Source of the DNA: Marthasterias glacialis
Taxonomy: Eukaryota; Echinodermata; Asteroidea; Forcipulatida; Asteriidae
Assembly (NCBI GenBank): GCA_911728455.2
Contig: OU452234.1
Span: forward strand, 8,157,531 to 8,221,530
Direction of reading: 5' to 3'
DNA length: 64,000 nt
The position numbers were made by a program, and so were the translations under genes. Each line of letters opens with the position of its first letter. Positions within the stretch are counted from its first letter, which is position 1. Below, piece by piece: positions 31,601 through 42,600 of the stretch. The notes under the pieces are model-generated. The model did not search any database. It was given only the letters and a program-made list of their open reading frames with translations, and was not told the DNA's origin.

Positions 31601-33844
31601 GTTTGTTTGTTTGTTTGTTAGTTGGATGTTTTATTTTAGCATTACTATTATAAAAAAAAATTTTTTTGAGGTATGTTAAAATGTTTCTTTGAAAGAACTG
31701 ACTATTTCACTGGTTTTGTTGCCACACCAGTAGTTCCTGCATATAACTAAACATTACTGAACATTGGCACACCTTTCTCATTTGTGACAAACGTTGATTG
31801 ATCATGCGTATTGTTTTGGATTTAGTTATCTGACTCTAGATAAATCTTTTTGAGATTTGAGGGTGTTAACAGTTAACTTTTAAAACAGTTGAAGATGAAG
31901 ATACAACACTGTAGGGCGTAACCCCTGTTTTATGGTTGTTTTAATTTATATGTAGCAAAATAAAACTTAATATTTAAAAAGCTCCTTTTGTTGTGTATTT
32001 TTCACACATTCACAAAAGTTCAATATATCCACATTTCACTGTAAAACTCCAGTTATACCAACACCTACCATTTAAGATGAGCTCATCTGATATTTAAAGT
32101 GCAGTTCAGTTTATTTTCAATAAATGTTACCTGCAATGGTTAAGTTTCATTTTCATCACTTTGAGCTTTATATTAAGTGCATTTAAATATTGAATTTAGC
32201 AAATAATATATGGTGATTATTTTTATACATTCAAAGGACCCGCCCGTATAAAACTTTAACAGATAATAATTTCCTATATCCTGTTTACTGGTAACGTGGC
32301 ATTGAACAGCATTGAAAAAAAATGCAAAACCATCCCCAAAATGGTAAGTTAGATGTTGCAATGGCAACGCAGTATGTTTTGCAGAAGTTTGTTCTATATT
32401 TGTTAGTTTGGGATGAAAGGTTCATCAAATAACGAAAGTTCTAAGAAATCCGTTTTTGACCGTGGCCACCCTATTTTGATATTTACAGTCCCTTACTCTT
32501 AAACTCTACACATAGATAAATTCTAAGTTCTTCATCAGAAATATACTAACCAAAGTTACATCGTTTGTAACTTTATCAAAGTTTCATAAAGGCGGGATAT
32601 GAACCCACGACCCCAGGATTGACGTTAACCAGGCTATCCCAAGCTACCAAACTCTGATATTCAACCGTTTAATCCTCAATACGCTTACCGGCTTCGGTCG
32701 TTGTGACCAACCTGCTTCCCTCGGTTGCATCACTTGCATCACTTGCCTCGTCCGTAGGAGAGGTACCTTAAATCAAATCAAGAGTGGGATATGAAAACAG
32801 TTCTTGTTAATTTCTTTTAATTTTAAACCCTGGCATCTGCGGGAAGGTTAAAATATAGTCCAAATGTTACAAATATGGTCATAACTTTTTTCAACGGGCC
32901 AATAAGGCCAAGATTCCTTGTAATCCTCACCCCTGGTATACCCCACCCCATTGGCCAGACCCTAACCACTGTAGAGTAAGGAGTGTTGAAAGACAGCAGC
33001 CACCTGTCTCAGTGCAGTAATTGATTGACCTCTGGGCCCAGAATTCCTTTGGCACAGGGCGGTATGCAATTTGTGAAAACAGCTTGTGCAGCACGTGGAT
33101 CTTAAATAACAAGTCCAAGTCTTGGCCGACAGTCCAATTCACCCCACAGTGATTTATAATGGCTTTGAACTTGCAGGGTGGGTTATTGACCTAGAAACAG
33201 GATGGACGAAATTTTAACCTCGGAGATCCAGCAAAGTTTTTGTTTTTTGGGGATGCTCCGAGGGTTTTAATGTAGGAAAAGTATCCATATATCATTTTTA
33301 GGATGAGTAGAATTTTGGAAAATGGCTTCTTGTATAAAAAAAAATAAATAAATAAAAAATCATTCTTGGTGTAATGTTATTATGACAAAATAATGACAGA
33401 ACAAATCCTGACTTCAGTTATAGGATGAGAATGAAGCTGCTCAAGATGTATCGATAAGTTGTCGAACGTTGTAAGGATGACTGTAAACAAGTTAAACTTA
33501 CTATGAAGGAGATCCACAAAGGCTGATACTGAGACTTGCAACTCTTCCAACTGTCGTCTTATACCCCGTACCTCAGAATCGACCATTTCTTGATTACCAG
33601 AGACTGTTCCTTGTAATTCTTCCATCTTACGTCTTGTATCCTCTAGCTCAGAGGAAACCGTGTCTTGATTTTCAGTCAACGTACCTTTCAGCTCTTCCAC
33701 CAGATGCTTTGTGTCTCTTAGTTCAGTGTTAACCTTATTTAGATTGATTGATACTATAGCCTTCAACTCGTCTACCTTACTACATGTATCAGCTCGAGAC
33801 TTCACGATCATAACGATCACGAGTAGATGGATAAACAGCCCCAT
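28676..33844 (-). CDS. Ficolin-like secreted FReD protein, copy 2 (looks intact)
   Basis: Four exons with consistent GT-AG sites and phases: 33844-33502 (343 nt, phase 1), 29880-29738 (143 nt, phase 0), 29637-29376 (262 nt, phase 1), 28911-28676 (236 nt with stop). The total is 984 nt, 327 residues. Residues 1-18 form a signal peptide ([14 protein letters not shown]). Roughly 20-114 is a coiled coil (VDELKAIV ... [12 protein letters not shown]). Then follow a short linker with [10 protein letters not shown] and the fibrinogen-related domain ([48 protein letters not shown]). Such proteins are soluble pattern-recognition lectins that oligomerise through the coiled coil. The calcium loop is two residues shorter than in copy 1. 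Intron 1 holds dispersed repeats. The upstream flank resembles copy 1. Confidence 0.88.
30114..31058. mobile_element. Palindrome-array TIR element, family C
   Basis: Perfect 24-bp inverted ends (30114-30137, 31035-31058) begin TACGGAAGCGTAGTTAGG; the outer TA on each side may be the target duplication. Near the right end lies an array (30882-31016) of palindromic CCGCCCGGGCGG cores joined by AATAGTAAT spacers, period 21 bp. A second inverted pair (GGGGGGGGCGGACACGA, 30141 region and 30836 region) lies further in. No gene. It sits in intron 1 of FReD copy 2. Confidence 0.75.
31060..31230 (+). repeat. TG-linked dispersed repeat, copy 2
   Basis: A TG microsatellite is followed by GGCATTCAAACCGGGGACTT, AAAGAGGACAATA, CCCCGGTTGGAAAAGGTCCC and GTGTTCAAAACCAATGGGAG. 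It is the inverted counterpart of 34765-34920 and is related to 12985-13075. Non-coding, intronic. Confidence 0.65.
31440..31655. repeat. T-rich and TTTG microsatellites
   Basis: Runs of TTTAT at 31480-31505 and GTTT at 31585-31620. No gene; intronic in FReD copy 2. Confidence 0.75.
32575..32775 (-). mobile_element. tRNA-derived SINE, second family, copy 1
   Basis: On the minus strand the sequence contains GGTACCTCTCC, then TTTGGTAGCTTGGGATAGCC (A-box region) and GTCGTGGGTTCATATCCCGC (B box). A related copy in the opposite orientation lies at 35675-35855. Intronic in FReD copy 2. Confidence 0.55.
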
Positions 33845-34410
33845 TGTGCTCACAATTCAACTAAACTAGATCACGACTTCTTGTTGATATTTCACGTAGA
33901 AATGAGTATAGAGAAGTGAAAGAGAGCCTGTTTTAAAACCATTATGTATTTCAAATAAATGATGCAAAGGATTCAAGGCTGTTTTTTCTTCCTGTCACAC
34001 TTTAAGTTGACCTGGATTCTCAACGGTGAATCCCTGGAAACGGAAAGAGCATCGTCCTCGTAGCTGCAGGATACAACTACAGACATGGAATAAATAGTTC
34101 AACAGAAGTCTGGACCTCTGGTAAAATATCTTTCCCAGCCAAATCACCCAACACAAAGAAAAGTCTGTATATCTTCATGGACAGAAAGAAAAATTTAAAG
34201 CAGAAAAATCTTGCTTAGTATCGATAATCTTAGCAGAAACAGCTCATCAAAATGTCATGTTATTTTGTATACGCTGTATTCGTAATAAAAACTTACTGGA
34301 GACCAAATGAGCATACTGATCAAAATGCCGAGATGTTTTTATCATCATGACTATTTTTTTATTGACCATACTTAGGTTTGCCACTGTGCCACTCAAGTTG
34401 GCTAAATGTT
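33845..34410 (-). promoter_or_regulatory. 5' flank of FReD copy 2
   Basis: Homologous to 26126-26540 upstream of copy 1. The transcription start is not evident. Conserved blocks include TTGACCTGGATTCTCAA near 34010 and CAAGTTGGCTAAA near 34395. Confidence 0.45.
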
Positions 34411-34429
34411 CTTTCTCTACTTGCCCTTC

Positions 34430-34565
34430 CTCTCTGTGGACCCCTGGTTCGACTCCTGCACTGGCACCTTACATGTGAATCGGATTTTCCGTCCTCACCT
34501 GGTTGTGCGGGTCATCCCTAATGGGGGTTTCCTTCAACATCGAAAACTTACAATTTTTCAACATC
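34430..34565 (+). mobile_element. SINE fragment
   Basis: A B-box-like CCTGGTTCGACTCCTG is followed by ACATGTGAATCGGATTTTCC, CCTCACCTGGTTGTGCGGG and GGGGGTTTCCTTC. The tRNA-like head is incomplete on its 5' side. Confidence 0.5.
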
Positions 34566-34764
34566 TCCTCAAAAAAGGCCTACGGGTCACATTGCTAGCC
34601 GCTTTTGAGGATCTATAGGTTTCATTGTTTACCAGAAAGCTAAAAGTAATACGACTGATGAGATGCTCCGAAATGATTTAACAATAGTGACAAGTAGCCT
34701 TAATGTCAAGTGCAATATGACGTAACCGAAATCATATTCTTGTTTCCATGTAGTACCATGTGGT

Positions 34765-34920
34765 ACTTTAACTTTTTAGCAACAGCTCCCATTGGTTTTG
34801 AACACGATTTCCAACTGGGGACCTTTTTCAACCGGGGACCCTATTGTCCTCTTTTGTTATAAGTCCCCGGTTTGAATGCCTAAACAAACTCTCACACACA
34901 CACACACACACACCCTTACG
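34765..34920 (-). repeat. TG-linked dispersed repeat, inverted copy
   Basis: Reverse complement of 31070-31225 at high identity, ending in an AC microsatellite. Just beyond, at 34925-35040, the phrase TTGTGGGGTAGCA is repeated. Confidence 0.65.
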
Positions 34921-35674
34921 CATGGCCAGTTGCGGGGTACTTCATTGTTCAACTTATTGTCCCTTTTCTAAAAAATTCCCTTGTGGGGTAGCACTAGAAC
35001 AAAGAAAACCTTGTGGGGTAGCATTGTTCCATTGTGTAAAGTGCCCCGTAAGTTGGTGAGTGTAAGGGCACACACACACACACACACCACAACCATGCCA
35101 CAACTAACAGTCGACTGGTGTTTGATCACAAATTATTCCTAGAAAAATGTTATTTATAACCTCCAGGCCTCAAGCATTGATGAAGGAAAAGACCGTAAGT
35201 CTACCCACCCAGACATCAAAGGCTGATGAACTTTCAGTATCAAACGAACAACACTAAAGCCCCGCCTTCCAACCCAACCATCCCCAGCCTCAATACAGAC
35301 TTTGGATTGGTTCAAAAGGATACGCTAGATGTCAGGCCAGACATCAACCAAGGGTATGATATCATTCATTGATGCTGCGGCAGACCATTATCAGACCACA
35401 CATCTGGCCTTGTGACACAGCGCAATAAACAACACGGCCGTATTGCTTAGCACAGGGGTTGAAATAGGACTCCCCTGAGGCATGACTAGCTGATCGAATG
35501 TTTTGGCAGAGTGCCTGGGCCGATTTTAACGGGGGATATCTTGTTTTGAAGGGACTTGACTGCTTGAGGAAATACATGGAGTTTCAAAATTATTCAAATT
35601 TAATTAAACAAGTTATTCAAAAAACACTAAAAACCGACTGCCTAAAACAGTCTCTAGGTCCAAAGGAGGGTATT

Positions 35675-35855
35675 AAGTTGATTTAAAGATACCTCTCCCA
35701 TGGACGGGGTTCAAATAGGTGATGCGACGGACGAAACTGGTAAATGCATATTAGGATTTATAAAACGTGAATGTAGAGGTCTGGTAGCTTGAGATTGAGA
35801 ATTCTGGTTAACGCCAATCCTGAGGTCGCAGGTTCATATCACGCTCTTATTAAAC
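35675..35855 (+). mobile_element. tRNA-derived SINE, second family, copy 2
   Basis: Plus-strand relative of 32575-32775: GATTTAAAGATACCTCTCCC, TCTGGTAGCTTGAGATTGAG, GGTCGCAGGTTCATATCACG. Diverged and without coding capacity. Confidence 0.55.
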
Positions 35856-36202
35856 TTCGGAAAAAGAATGTAAACTAGTTAATAAGTATGACATAGCTTT
35901 TAGTAAGTGTGTCTTATGCACTGTTGTAGTCGAGACCTGCAAATCCGACTCAAGCCCTTCCAAGACCAAGACTTTTTGCAGGCCGAGGGGGAGGGAGAGG
36001 GGAAGACAGAGACCCGAGACCGCAAAAAAGGTCTCGAGACCAAGACCAGGTCTCGAGCCAACACTGTTATGGTGATTCGTGTGTAATATTGAACTGTTGG
36101 ACTACCACTGCATTATGATGGGGAGAGAAACAACGTATAGACTCTTTTTTTTAAATTGCATTTACGAGAATAAAAAGCTTTTATATTTTCCTCTACTTGT
36201 AA

Positions 36203-36640
36203 TACCTTTCCGAAGGATTGTTCTGAGATTCTTGCGAGGGGTGTGTCGATGAGTGGCGTGTACACGGTTCAACCTCTAGACTCCGGTCAGGCTTTCCAGG
36301 TGTATTGTGTTTATATGGAGACCGACGGTGGCGGATGGACGGTAAGATAATAACTTGAGTATATTTGTAAAATAAGTTCTTGGATCGATAAGCAAAACAA
36401 GGAACTTAAAAACATACTTTTGTTTGACAGGTATTCCAGCGGCGCCAGGACGGCAGTGTTGATTTCTATTTGGACTTTGCCAGCTACAGCCGGGGCTTTG
36501 GGGATCTAGAGGGAGAGTTTTGGCTTGGCAACGACAACTTACACCGTCTGACTGCTCAGGGCGAGTACGAACTCCGCGTAGATCTCTCAGACTTCGAAGA
36601 CGAATCCAGGTATGCCGTCTATGACTCGATTAGCATCACA
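36203..36640 (+). pseudogene. FReD copy 3, inverted and truncated
   Basis: Exon 2 (about 36203-36341) reads KDCSEILARGVSMSGVYTV and on to METDGGGWT, with one extra codon after VYC, and is followed by GTAAGA. Exon 3 starts at 36431 after TTTGACAG and follows copy 2 closely up to YAVYDSISI near 36640, where homology stops. The acceptor AG before exon 2 is lost. No signal peptide exon and no last exon are found. A dead fragment in the opposite orientation to the other two copies. Confidence 0.8.
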
Positions 36641-37985
36641 TCTTTATCACATGTATACTTCGGTAGATATACGACTTTAAAAAGTTCACCTTTAATGTTA
36701 ATTCACGTGACCCTTGATGACGTCATCAATTTAAAATTTCACACATGTTGGAAGTCTGACGGTCATCATGTTTATCAATTTTGGCACGATTACAAAAACC
36801 TTCGCCACACATCTTCTCAAAGTGCATTTTGAACAATTATCAACCTGCCGCTAGAGGGCGCTCTGTTATATTATCACGTCATCGGTATTTTTATTTTAAA
36901 GTAGACCCTAGCCGGACACTAACATCGTTGAAAGCAACTTCATAACATTTACCACTTTTGAATTACGAGGGCACTTCCGGTTTCGACCGGAAGCAGAAGT
37001 CACATGAGGTCACGTAAAGTGAAAAAATGAAGACTTAAGTTGTTATTACATTTATGGTTGTTATTACATTTATGGTTGATTGTTATTTATTTTCTTCCTA
37101 AAATGACGGATTTATGAGAAATATCTGACGTCCAAAACCTACTGCCCAAATACGGCCATGGAATGTTAATCCGGTGAGATTAGTAGCTTCTTACAGGTAA
37201 TATTTAGGTTTGGAGCTCTGAAAATCCCTCTCCAGAAATGGACCCTCTTGTCCAGAGTACGTCATACGAAAGAGAAGGCCTGCAGGGGGACTGCTTGCCC
37301 ATGGTACATTGTAAAAATAATATTTACTGCATAATTTGACAGTCAATTACCGGCAGCAGGGGCGCCAGTAACGTGCTTCAAAACATTACAGTACACTCTG
37401 TATAACTGTTAATAAAAGAACAGGAATGTAGTGTAAAAATAATGGTATTTTCCATAACTACTGTTCATTATGAAACGGCTATTTAATGTTATATTTTATT
37501 CCGTATTACCGTACAGACTGTTAGTTCATTCTTATTGTTGGGTTGGTTGTTTATTGCATTATTAATGGTTTATGTATATGTTACGAACAATTTAATCCTA
37601 CAACCCATGTTACTGTAACAGTATAACCTCAATTGATGTATACTGAATAACACACACCATGCATTGTATATATTGGCCAAGTTCCATCATGCTTCAAGTT
37701 ATAGCTATATGGTTTGATTAATGTTTTGTTTTCCTTTTTTTGGATTTTTATAAGCAAAAGTAAATGTTTTGTTTGCACATTTTGGTAATATCAACAACAT
37801 AATTGAGATCACACACACATATACACCAAAATTACATTGAATTGTTGAAATTCGTCATTTGTTATGGTAATTTCCGTGATATTGAACCACTTCTATGATG
37901 TTTAATTTAAATAGACCAGTAAGTTACTGTTAGGCGTAACACTAAATCACTGTTGACTATGAAAAAAACACCACCTTACCGTTAA
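36641..37985. other. Intergenic, no gene seen
   Basis: AT-rich sequence after the FReD fragment. No domain-bearing frame. Confidence 0.45.
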
Positions 37986-38508
37986 AGATGCACTGCCCGA
38001 TTTTGAGTCAAGGGATTAAAAAATCAATTTCATTGAGCGAACGAATTAAAAAAGTTTATATGTTTGTGTAACGAAAAAACTAAAAAAAACTAAGAATTCT
38101 GATATCGGGAACTCGAGATAGAACACTTTTAAGTTTCCGCGGGCATTTGCCGACTTCAATTTGATTGGTTTCCCAACGGCCAATCAGAAGAATCCGCAAG
38201 TAATGAATATTCATGATTCCCAGCGGCCGATGCTCTCAACGGCCCACACGGCTCGCTGTGCGTGCGCGTACATACAATGTACGCGATGTATGTACAACAG
38301 AGTGCGCGATCCGATCCTGAGGATTAAAAGGCTGGCCCAACCTTTTATTCATTTACGTTTTTAATTAACTGCCACTAATCCTTGACGGATTTTTTCGTTC
38401 AAAGTATCGAATAAAAGTTCATAACTTTTTTTACTCCGTAAAATTAGCAATTAGAAAGATAAATTTATTTTTGACCCCCAAATCGGACTGAAATCGGGCA
38501 ATGCATCT
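37986..38508. mobile_element. TTAA-flanked MITE (AGATGCA ends)
   Basis: 523 bp with inverted ends AGATGCACTGCCCGATTT and AGATGCATTGCCCGATTT, bordered by TTAA (37982-37985, 38509-38512). No coding. The right TTAA is shared with the next element. Confidence 0.8.
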
Positions 38509-38512
38509 TTAA

Positions 38513-38937
38513 CCCTTTCAGGACCGGGGGGGGGGGGGGGCACAATGTGCTCCCCTACCAATTTTTTCCCCGCAACTTTTTAACGCTTAGTCCGATCACT
38601 GCGAAATTTTCTGACTTTTCCTAAAATATATCTAGGATCACATTGGCAAAAAAAAAAAAAAAAAATGATACCAGGGGTTAGCTGTTGCCATGGCAACCAT
38701 TTGTTTGACCTTGGGTCACACGATTTTACTATTTTTGTGATTTTTTAAACTTTGTTGACATAATTTCCACTTGTTTTAGATCTGTTTTGCCAGAAAAGTG
38801 ATAGTGGTGAGTCTTGTGATAGTCTGAAATGGTTTTGGGAATTCAAAATGGCTGCTTTTTTTGGCGGCCATCTTAGACTTTGTGTTTTCAGCTGTAATTA
38901 GGGTGTCAAGTTTTTTAACAATGGAACAAAAAAAGGG
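38513..38937. mobile_element. TTAA-flanked piggyBac-like MITE (CCCTTT ends)
   Basis: The ends CCCTTTC and, inverted, CCCTTTT are bordered by TTAA (38509-38512, 38938-38941). The inner part matches 16620-16785. The CCC-type end with TTAA is the piggyBac pattern, but the terminal match is short. Confidence 0.6.
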
Positions 38938-39116
38938 TTAAACAAAAAAATAATTTCACTGTTTTTACTCAAATAGAAAATTCCCCTTGTTTCAAATTAA
39001 ACTAAACGGGTTTAAAGAGGACTTGTATTGTGTCCAATACGTCCCAAGAACAAGATAGTCATTCATGAGCAATCCAACGTTAATGTGAAATACATTGATA
39101 ATTGTTTTGGTATTTT

Positions 39117-39232
39117 GTGTTTGTTTCTTTGTTTGTTTGTTTGTTTGTTTGTTGGGTTGTGTGTTTGTTTGTTTATTTGTTTGCTTCTTTGTTTGTTTCT
39201 CTGTTTGTTTGTTTGCTTGATTTTCTGTTTCT
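39117..39232. repeat. GTTT microsatellite
   Basis: About 115 bp of TTTG units with occasional TTTC. The frames it opens on both strands are artefacts. Confidence 0.85.
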
Positions 39233-39236
39233 TTAA

Positions 39237-42200
39237 AGTGGGGCTTTAACGAGCTTTTACAAAACAAGTTATTACATTATTGTGACTAAGTAGACATAGC
39301 GATTAATATTTTTTTTATATTTAAAAAAAATATTTAGCACTGGAAAATACCGTCCAAAAATGCACTCTTTCGAGCGGCCTTTGCAAACGAAAGTCAAAAC
39401 GGCTCACAGCGCTAATTGTATGCTAATGATATGCATATGGACCCTTGACGTCACTGTATCCCCACACACTTTCAGGACTGCATGCACTGTACGTCCGTGT
39501 ACGTTTACACACACAAATCGAAAAATTTCCTTCTGGTTTTCGCGGTTTTTTCATCTACACCAACACTGGGTCAAACGAGTGGTTACAGATGAGATCGACG
39601 ACTTGACTAAGTTCTGTTTATAAATAATGTACGATCACTATCACGGCGCTTACCAGTCGGTGTTCGTGAGACGATCTGTATCTTCACAGTGAGGAGGAGC
39701 GTCTGTGGCTTCGACATAATTAAGTCGTACGTACGACATAGTTAAGTCGTACGTACGAGATAATTAAGTCGTACGTACGACATAGTTAAGTCGTACGTAC
39801 GTGCGTACTTACGAGATAATTAAGTCGCATGTACGAGATAATTATGTCGTACGTACGACATAATTAAGTCGTACGTACGACACAATTAAGTTGTACGTAC
39901 GACATAATTAAGTCGTAAGTACGAGATAATTAAGTCGTACGTACGACATCATTAAGTCGTACGTACGACATCATTAAGTCGTACGTACGACATCATTAAG
40001 TCGTACGTACGACATAATTAAGTCGTACGTACGACATAATTAAGTCGTACGTACGAGCTAATTAAGTCGTACGTACTAGATAATTGTCTTGCTGGAAGAC
40101 ATTCTTTGTTTTATTCCTCTGTCGCTAGAGGGGGCTGTTTGTGTGGTTGACTGTTTTGATTCTGTTACTAGTGTTAGTGTTGGTTCAGTCGTCGGATTTC
40201 ACAACTCTTCCCCATTCCCAACGACTCAAAATCCTACTTTCCTTATTGGAAGAACAAGTCACAAACAAACAAGGATCTCACTCAAAATAATCGTCCACAA
40301 ACGGACTATCAAAAATTACTTTGAACCGAAGCCATCTTACCCAACCCTACCGTCTACAAATCAGACATGAGACATAGAATCAACTGATGAGTGCCCGTAC
40401 TCGAGGCATGAAAACATTTTATTGCTACTCGAGGATCTGTACAAATATCCTCAGTCTCACTGCCCCCAGTTAAAATCATTGACTCAATCTGCCATGCTAG
40501 TTCCTCTGGTCATTTTATACTTACACAAAATAACCACGTCAATACGACAAAAACTATGAATATAATACTGTGTCATGGACCTCACCAATAAAACATGTCA
40601 AAATATTTTTACGGTTTTATGTTTTTCAGGTCAACAGTTTTGGAGTGTCACTGATGAATTGGACAGCGCCGTATGATTTATCAATCGTACTTTTATACAA
40701 ACCATGTGCGCTGTCGTTGTTTCTCGACTGTGTTCAATCATGGAGGAATAATAAATATTCCTCCATGGTCCAATCACGGTTCAATGTAGAATCCGACGAC
40801 TGAACCGCCAACACTAACTACTAGTAACAGAGTCATCAAGACAGTCAAGCGCACAAACAGTCCCTCTAGCGACCGCAGAAAAAAATAAGGAATTTCTTGC
40901 AGCAAGACTATTATCTCGTACATACGACTTAATTATCTCGTACGTACGACTTAATTATCTCGTACGTACGACTTAATTATCTCGTACGTACGACTTAATT
41001 ATCTCGCACGTACGACTTAATTATCTCGCACGTACGACTTAATTATCTCGTACGTACGACTTAATTATCTCGTACGTACGACTTAATTATCTCGCACGTA
41101 CGACTTAGTATCTCGTACGTACGACTTATTATCTCGTACGTACGACTTATTATCTCGTACGTACGACTTTTTATCTCGTACGTACGACTTAGTATCTCGT
41201 ACGTACGACTTAATTGGGGGAAATTATTTTTATGTTGGCAGCTATACGCTTCCGTAGAAAATAAAGGAAAGGTGGTTTACTGATGCCCACGGAGGCAATG
41301 AAGCTTACCCACGTCAAGTTGTGTATCGTCCGTTTTGAATCTGTTTACAAATTCACACCAAATCCTCAAAAGGACATTCCATGTTGAATGACACGGCGCA
41401 TATAAAATCAACAGGACTATACGCCTAGAAATAAAATATTCTTGTTAAAACTGACCAATTTAGAGCCGAAACGAAAGCCAGTTCTTTCATAGCCAGCGAC
41501 CTGGTATTATGCCGTTTAGTCGCAGTCACGTCCCCAATCCATCCCCAGCATCGGAAGGCATGACCTTGCCCAAAATGTAGCAGCCAAGTGAACTAGTGTG
41601 TGTCTTGTGAACCCTTGTCCTTTACTGGCGCACCGCTGGACCAGCCGCACCTCAGGGCACTTCAAGTTTACCCACGTCGTGTTGTTCAGCCCAACCAACT
41701 TCTCCCAAATCACCGGAAGACCGACTCAGAAGGGTCGCCCACGTTACTATGTTATTTCGTATGTTGTACAATGAGAATTTCTGTACACGGACGTGTTGGT
41801 TGTACATTAACACAACAGTACTCGTCCAATCGATCGTGCACTGAACCAAATACAAGCCAACTTACCCACAAAATTAGGCTTAACAAAACCCCAAAATTCC
41901 TTGTACTAAACAATGTAGTTCGTTCCATGGTCATATGTGTGTTGACTTGTAAGTTCAAGAGTCAAATACACTGCCGTTTGTTTTTAAATGTCATGGGCGT
42001 ATTGGGGTAACCTCCATACACAAGCAATGAACCAAAATCAACTGGGGATACAGTGACGTCATGAGTCGTTTGTCACGTGGTGTGCATGACCTTGCATTTT
42101 TCTGATTTTGTGCTTCGAGTGTTTGGGAGAAAAACGTTTTTTTTTTTTTTTTTTTTTTTTTGCTACTTCATGGTGAGGCTACCTTAGGATTCGTATTATA

Positions 42201-42283
42201 CATTTTTTTTTTCAATTCCTTGGGACTTCAGCTATAAGATATACGGAGGAAATCTATGCCTAGAAAAACGTTAGAGCCGCACT
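39237..42283. mobile_element. Kolobok-like element, copy 2, split by a foldback element
   Basis: The ends AGTGGGGCTTTAACG and, inverted, AGTGCGGCTCTAACG are bordered by TTAA (39233-39236, 42284-42287). The sequence follows 26573-28197 along most of its length (for example GATGAGATCGACGACTTG at 39585 and CAAGCCAACTTACCCACAAA at 41862) but lacks the THAP exon. A 1.5-kb foldback element is inserted at about 39712-41256. Non-autonomous. Confidence 0.75.
39712..41256. mobile_element. Foldback element with tandem palindrome arrays, family A
   Basis: Left array (39712-40085) and right array (40909-41215) each hold about 14-17 units with a 22-bp period built on the self-complementary core CGTACGTACG and AT spacers such as ACATAATTAAGT. 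Inside them lie unique inverted arms 40086-40197 and 40791-40908 at roughly 85% identity (GTCTTGCTG ... CAGTCGTCGGAT). About 590 bp of unique DNA is in the middle. The right end is TACGGAAGCGTA (41256 leftwards), identical to the first 12 bp of family C. No such end is seen on the left. The plan resembles sea-urchin TU foldback elements. Confidence 0.75.
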
Positions 42284-42500
42284 TTAAGAAAATAATTGTT
42301 ATGTTATGTGATGTTTGACGATCCAATTTGGATGAACGCTGAATAAAAGACTATTTAAATTTCACCTCTTAGCTTCGTGGACAAACACAAAGTAGTTATG
42401 TCAAATCTAATGAAAAGTCACTTCCCTTGCTTTTACTTCCTTGATTTCACTCAGTGAAATGTGAAAGGAAAATCAAATTGTCTGAGTATAATATTAATAC

Positions 42501-42600
42501 TGTACATAGGTAAGTAACCTATTCTACTGTCGTCACTGCTCTACGGTGATTGCACCGTAGAGCAGTGACGACAGTAGAATAGGTTACTTACCTATTTACA
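42501..42600. repeat. Perfect long hairpin, 43-bp arms
   Basis: Arms 42506-42548 and 42553-42595 are exact complements separated by ATTG. Pairing continues outward with one mismatch to 42501 and 42600. The arm begins ATAGGTAAGTAACCTATTCT. There is no mismatch in 43 bp, unlike most old repeats. It could be a very recent foldback event or a hairpin RNA source. Confidence 0.85.

Noticed and set aside
39028-39267. Cys/Leu-rich and Gln/Lys-rich frames
   Set aside because: Translation of a GTTT microsatellite on either strand.
39712-41215. CRISPR-like array of regular repeats
   Set aside because: The units are contiguous 22-bp palindromes with no unique spacers of constant length, in an animal genome, arranged as inverted arms of a mobile element.
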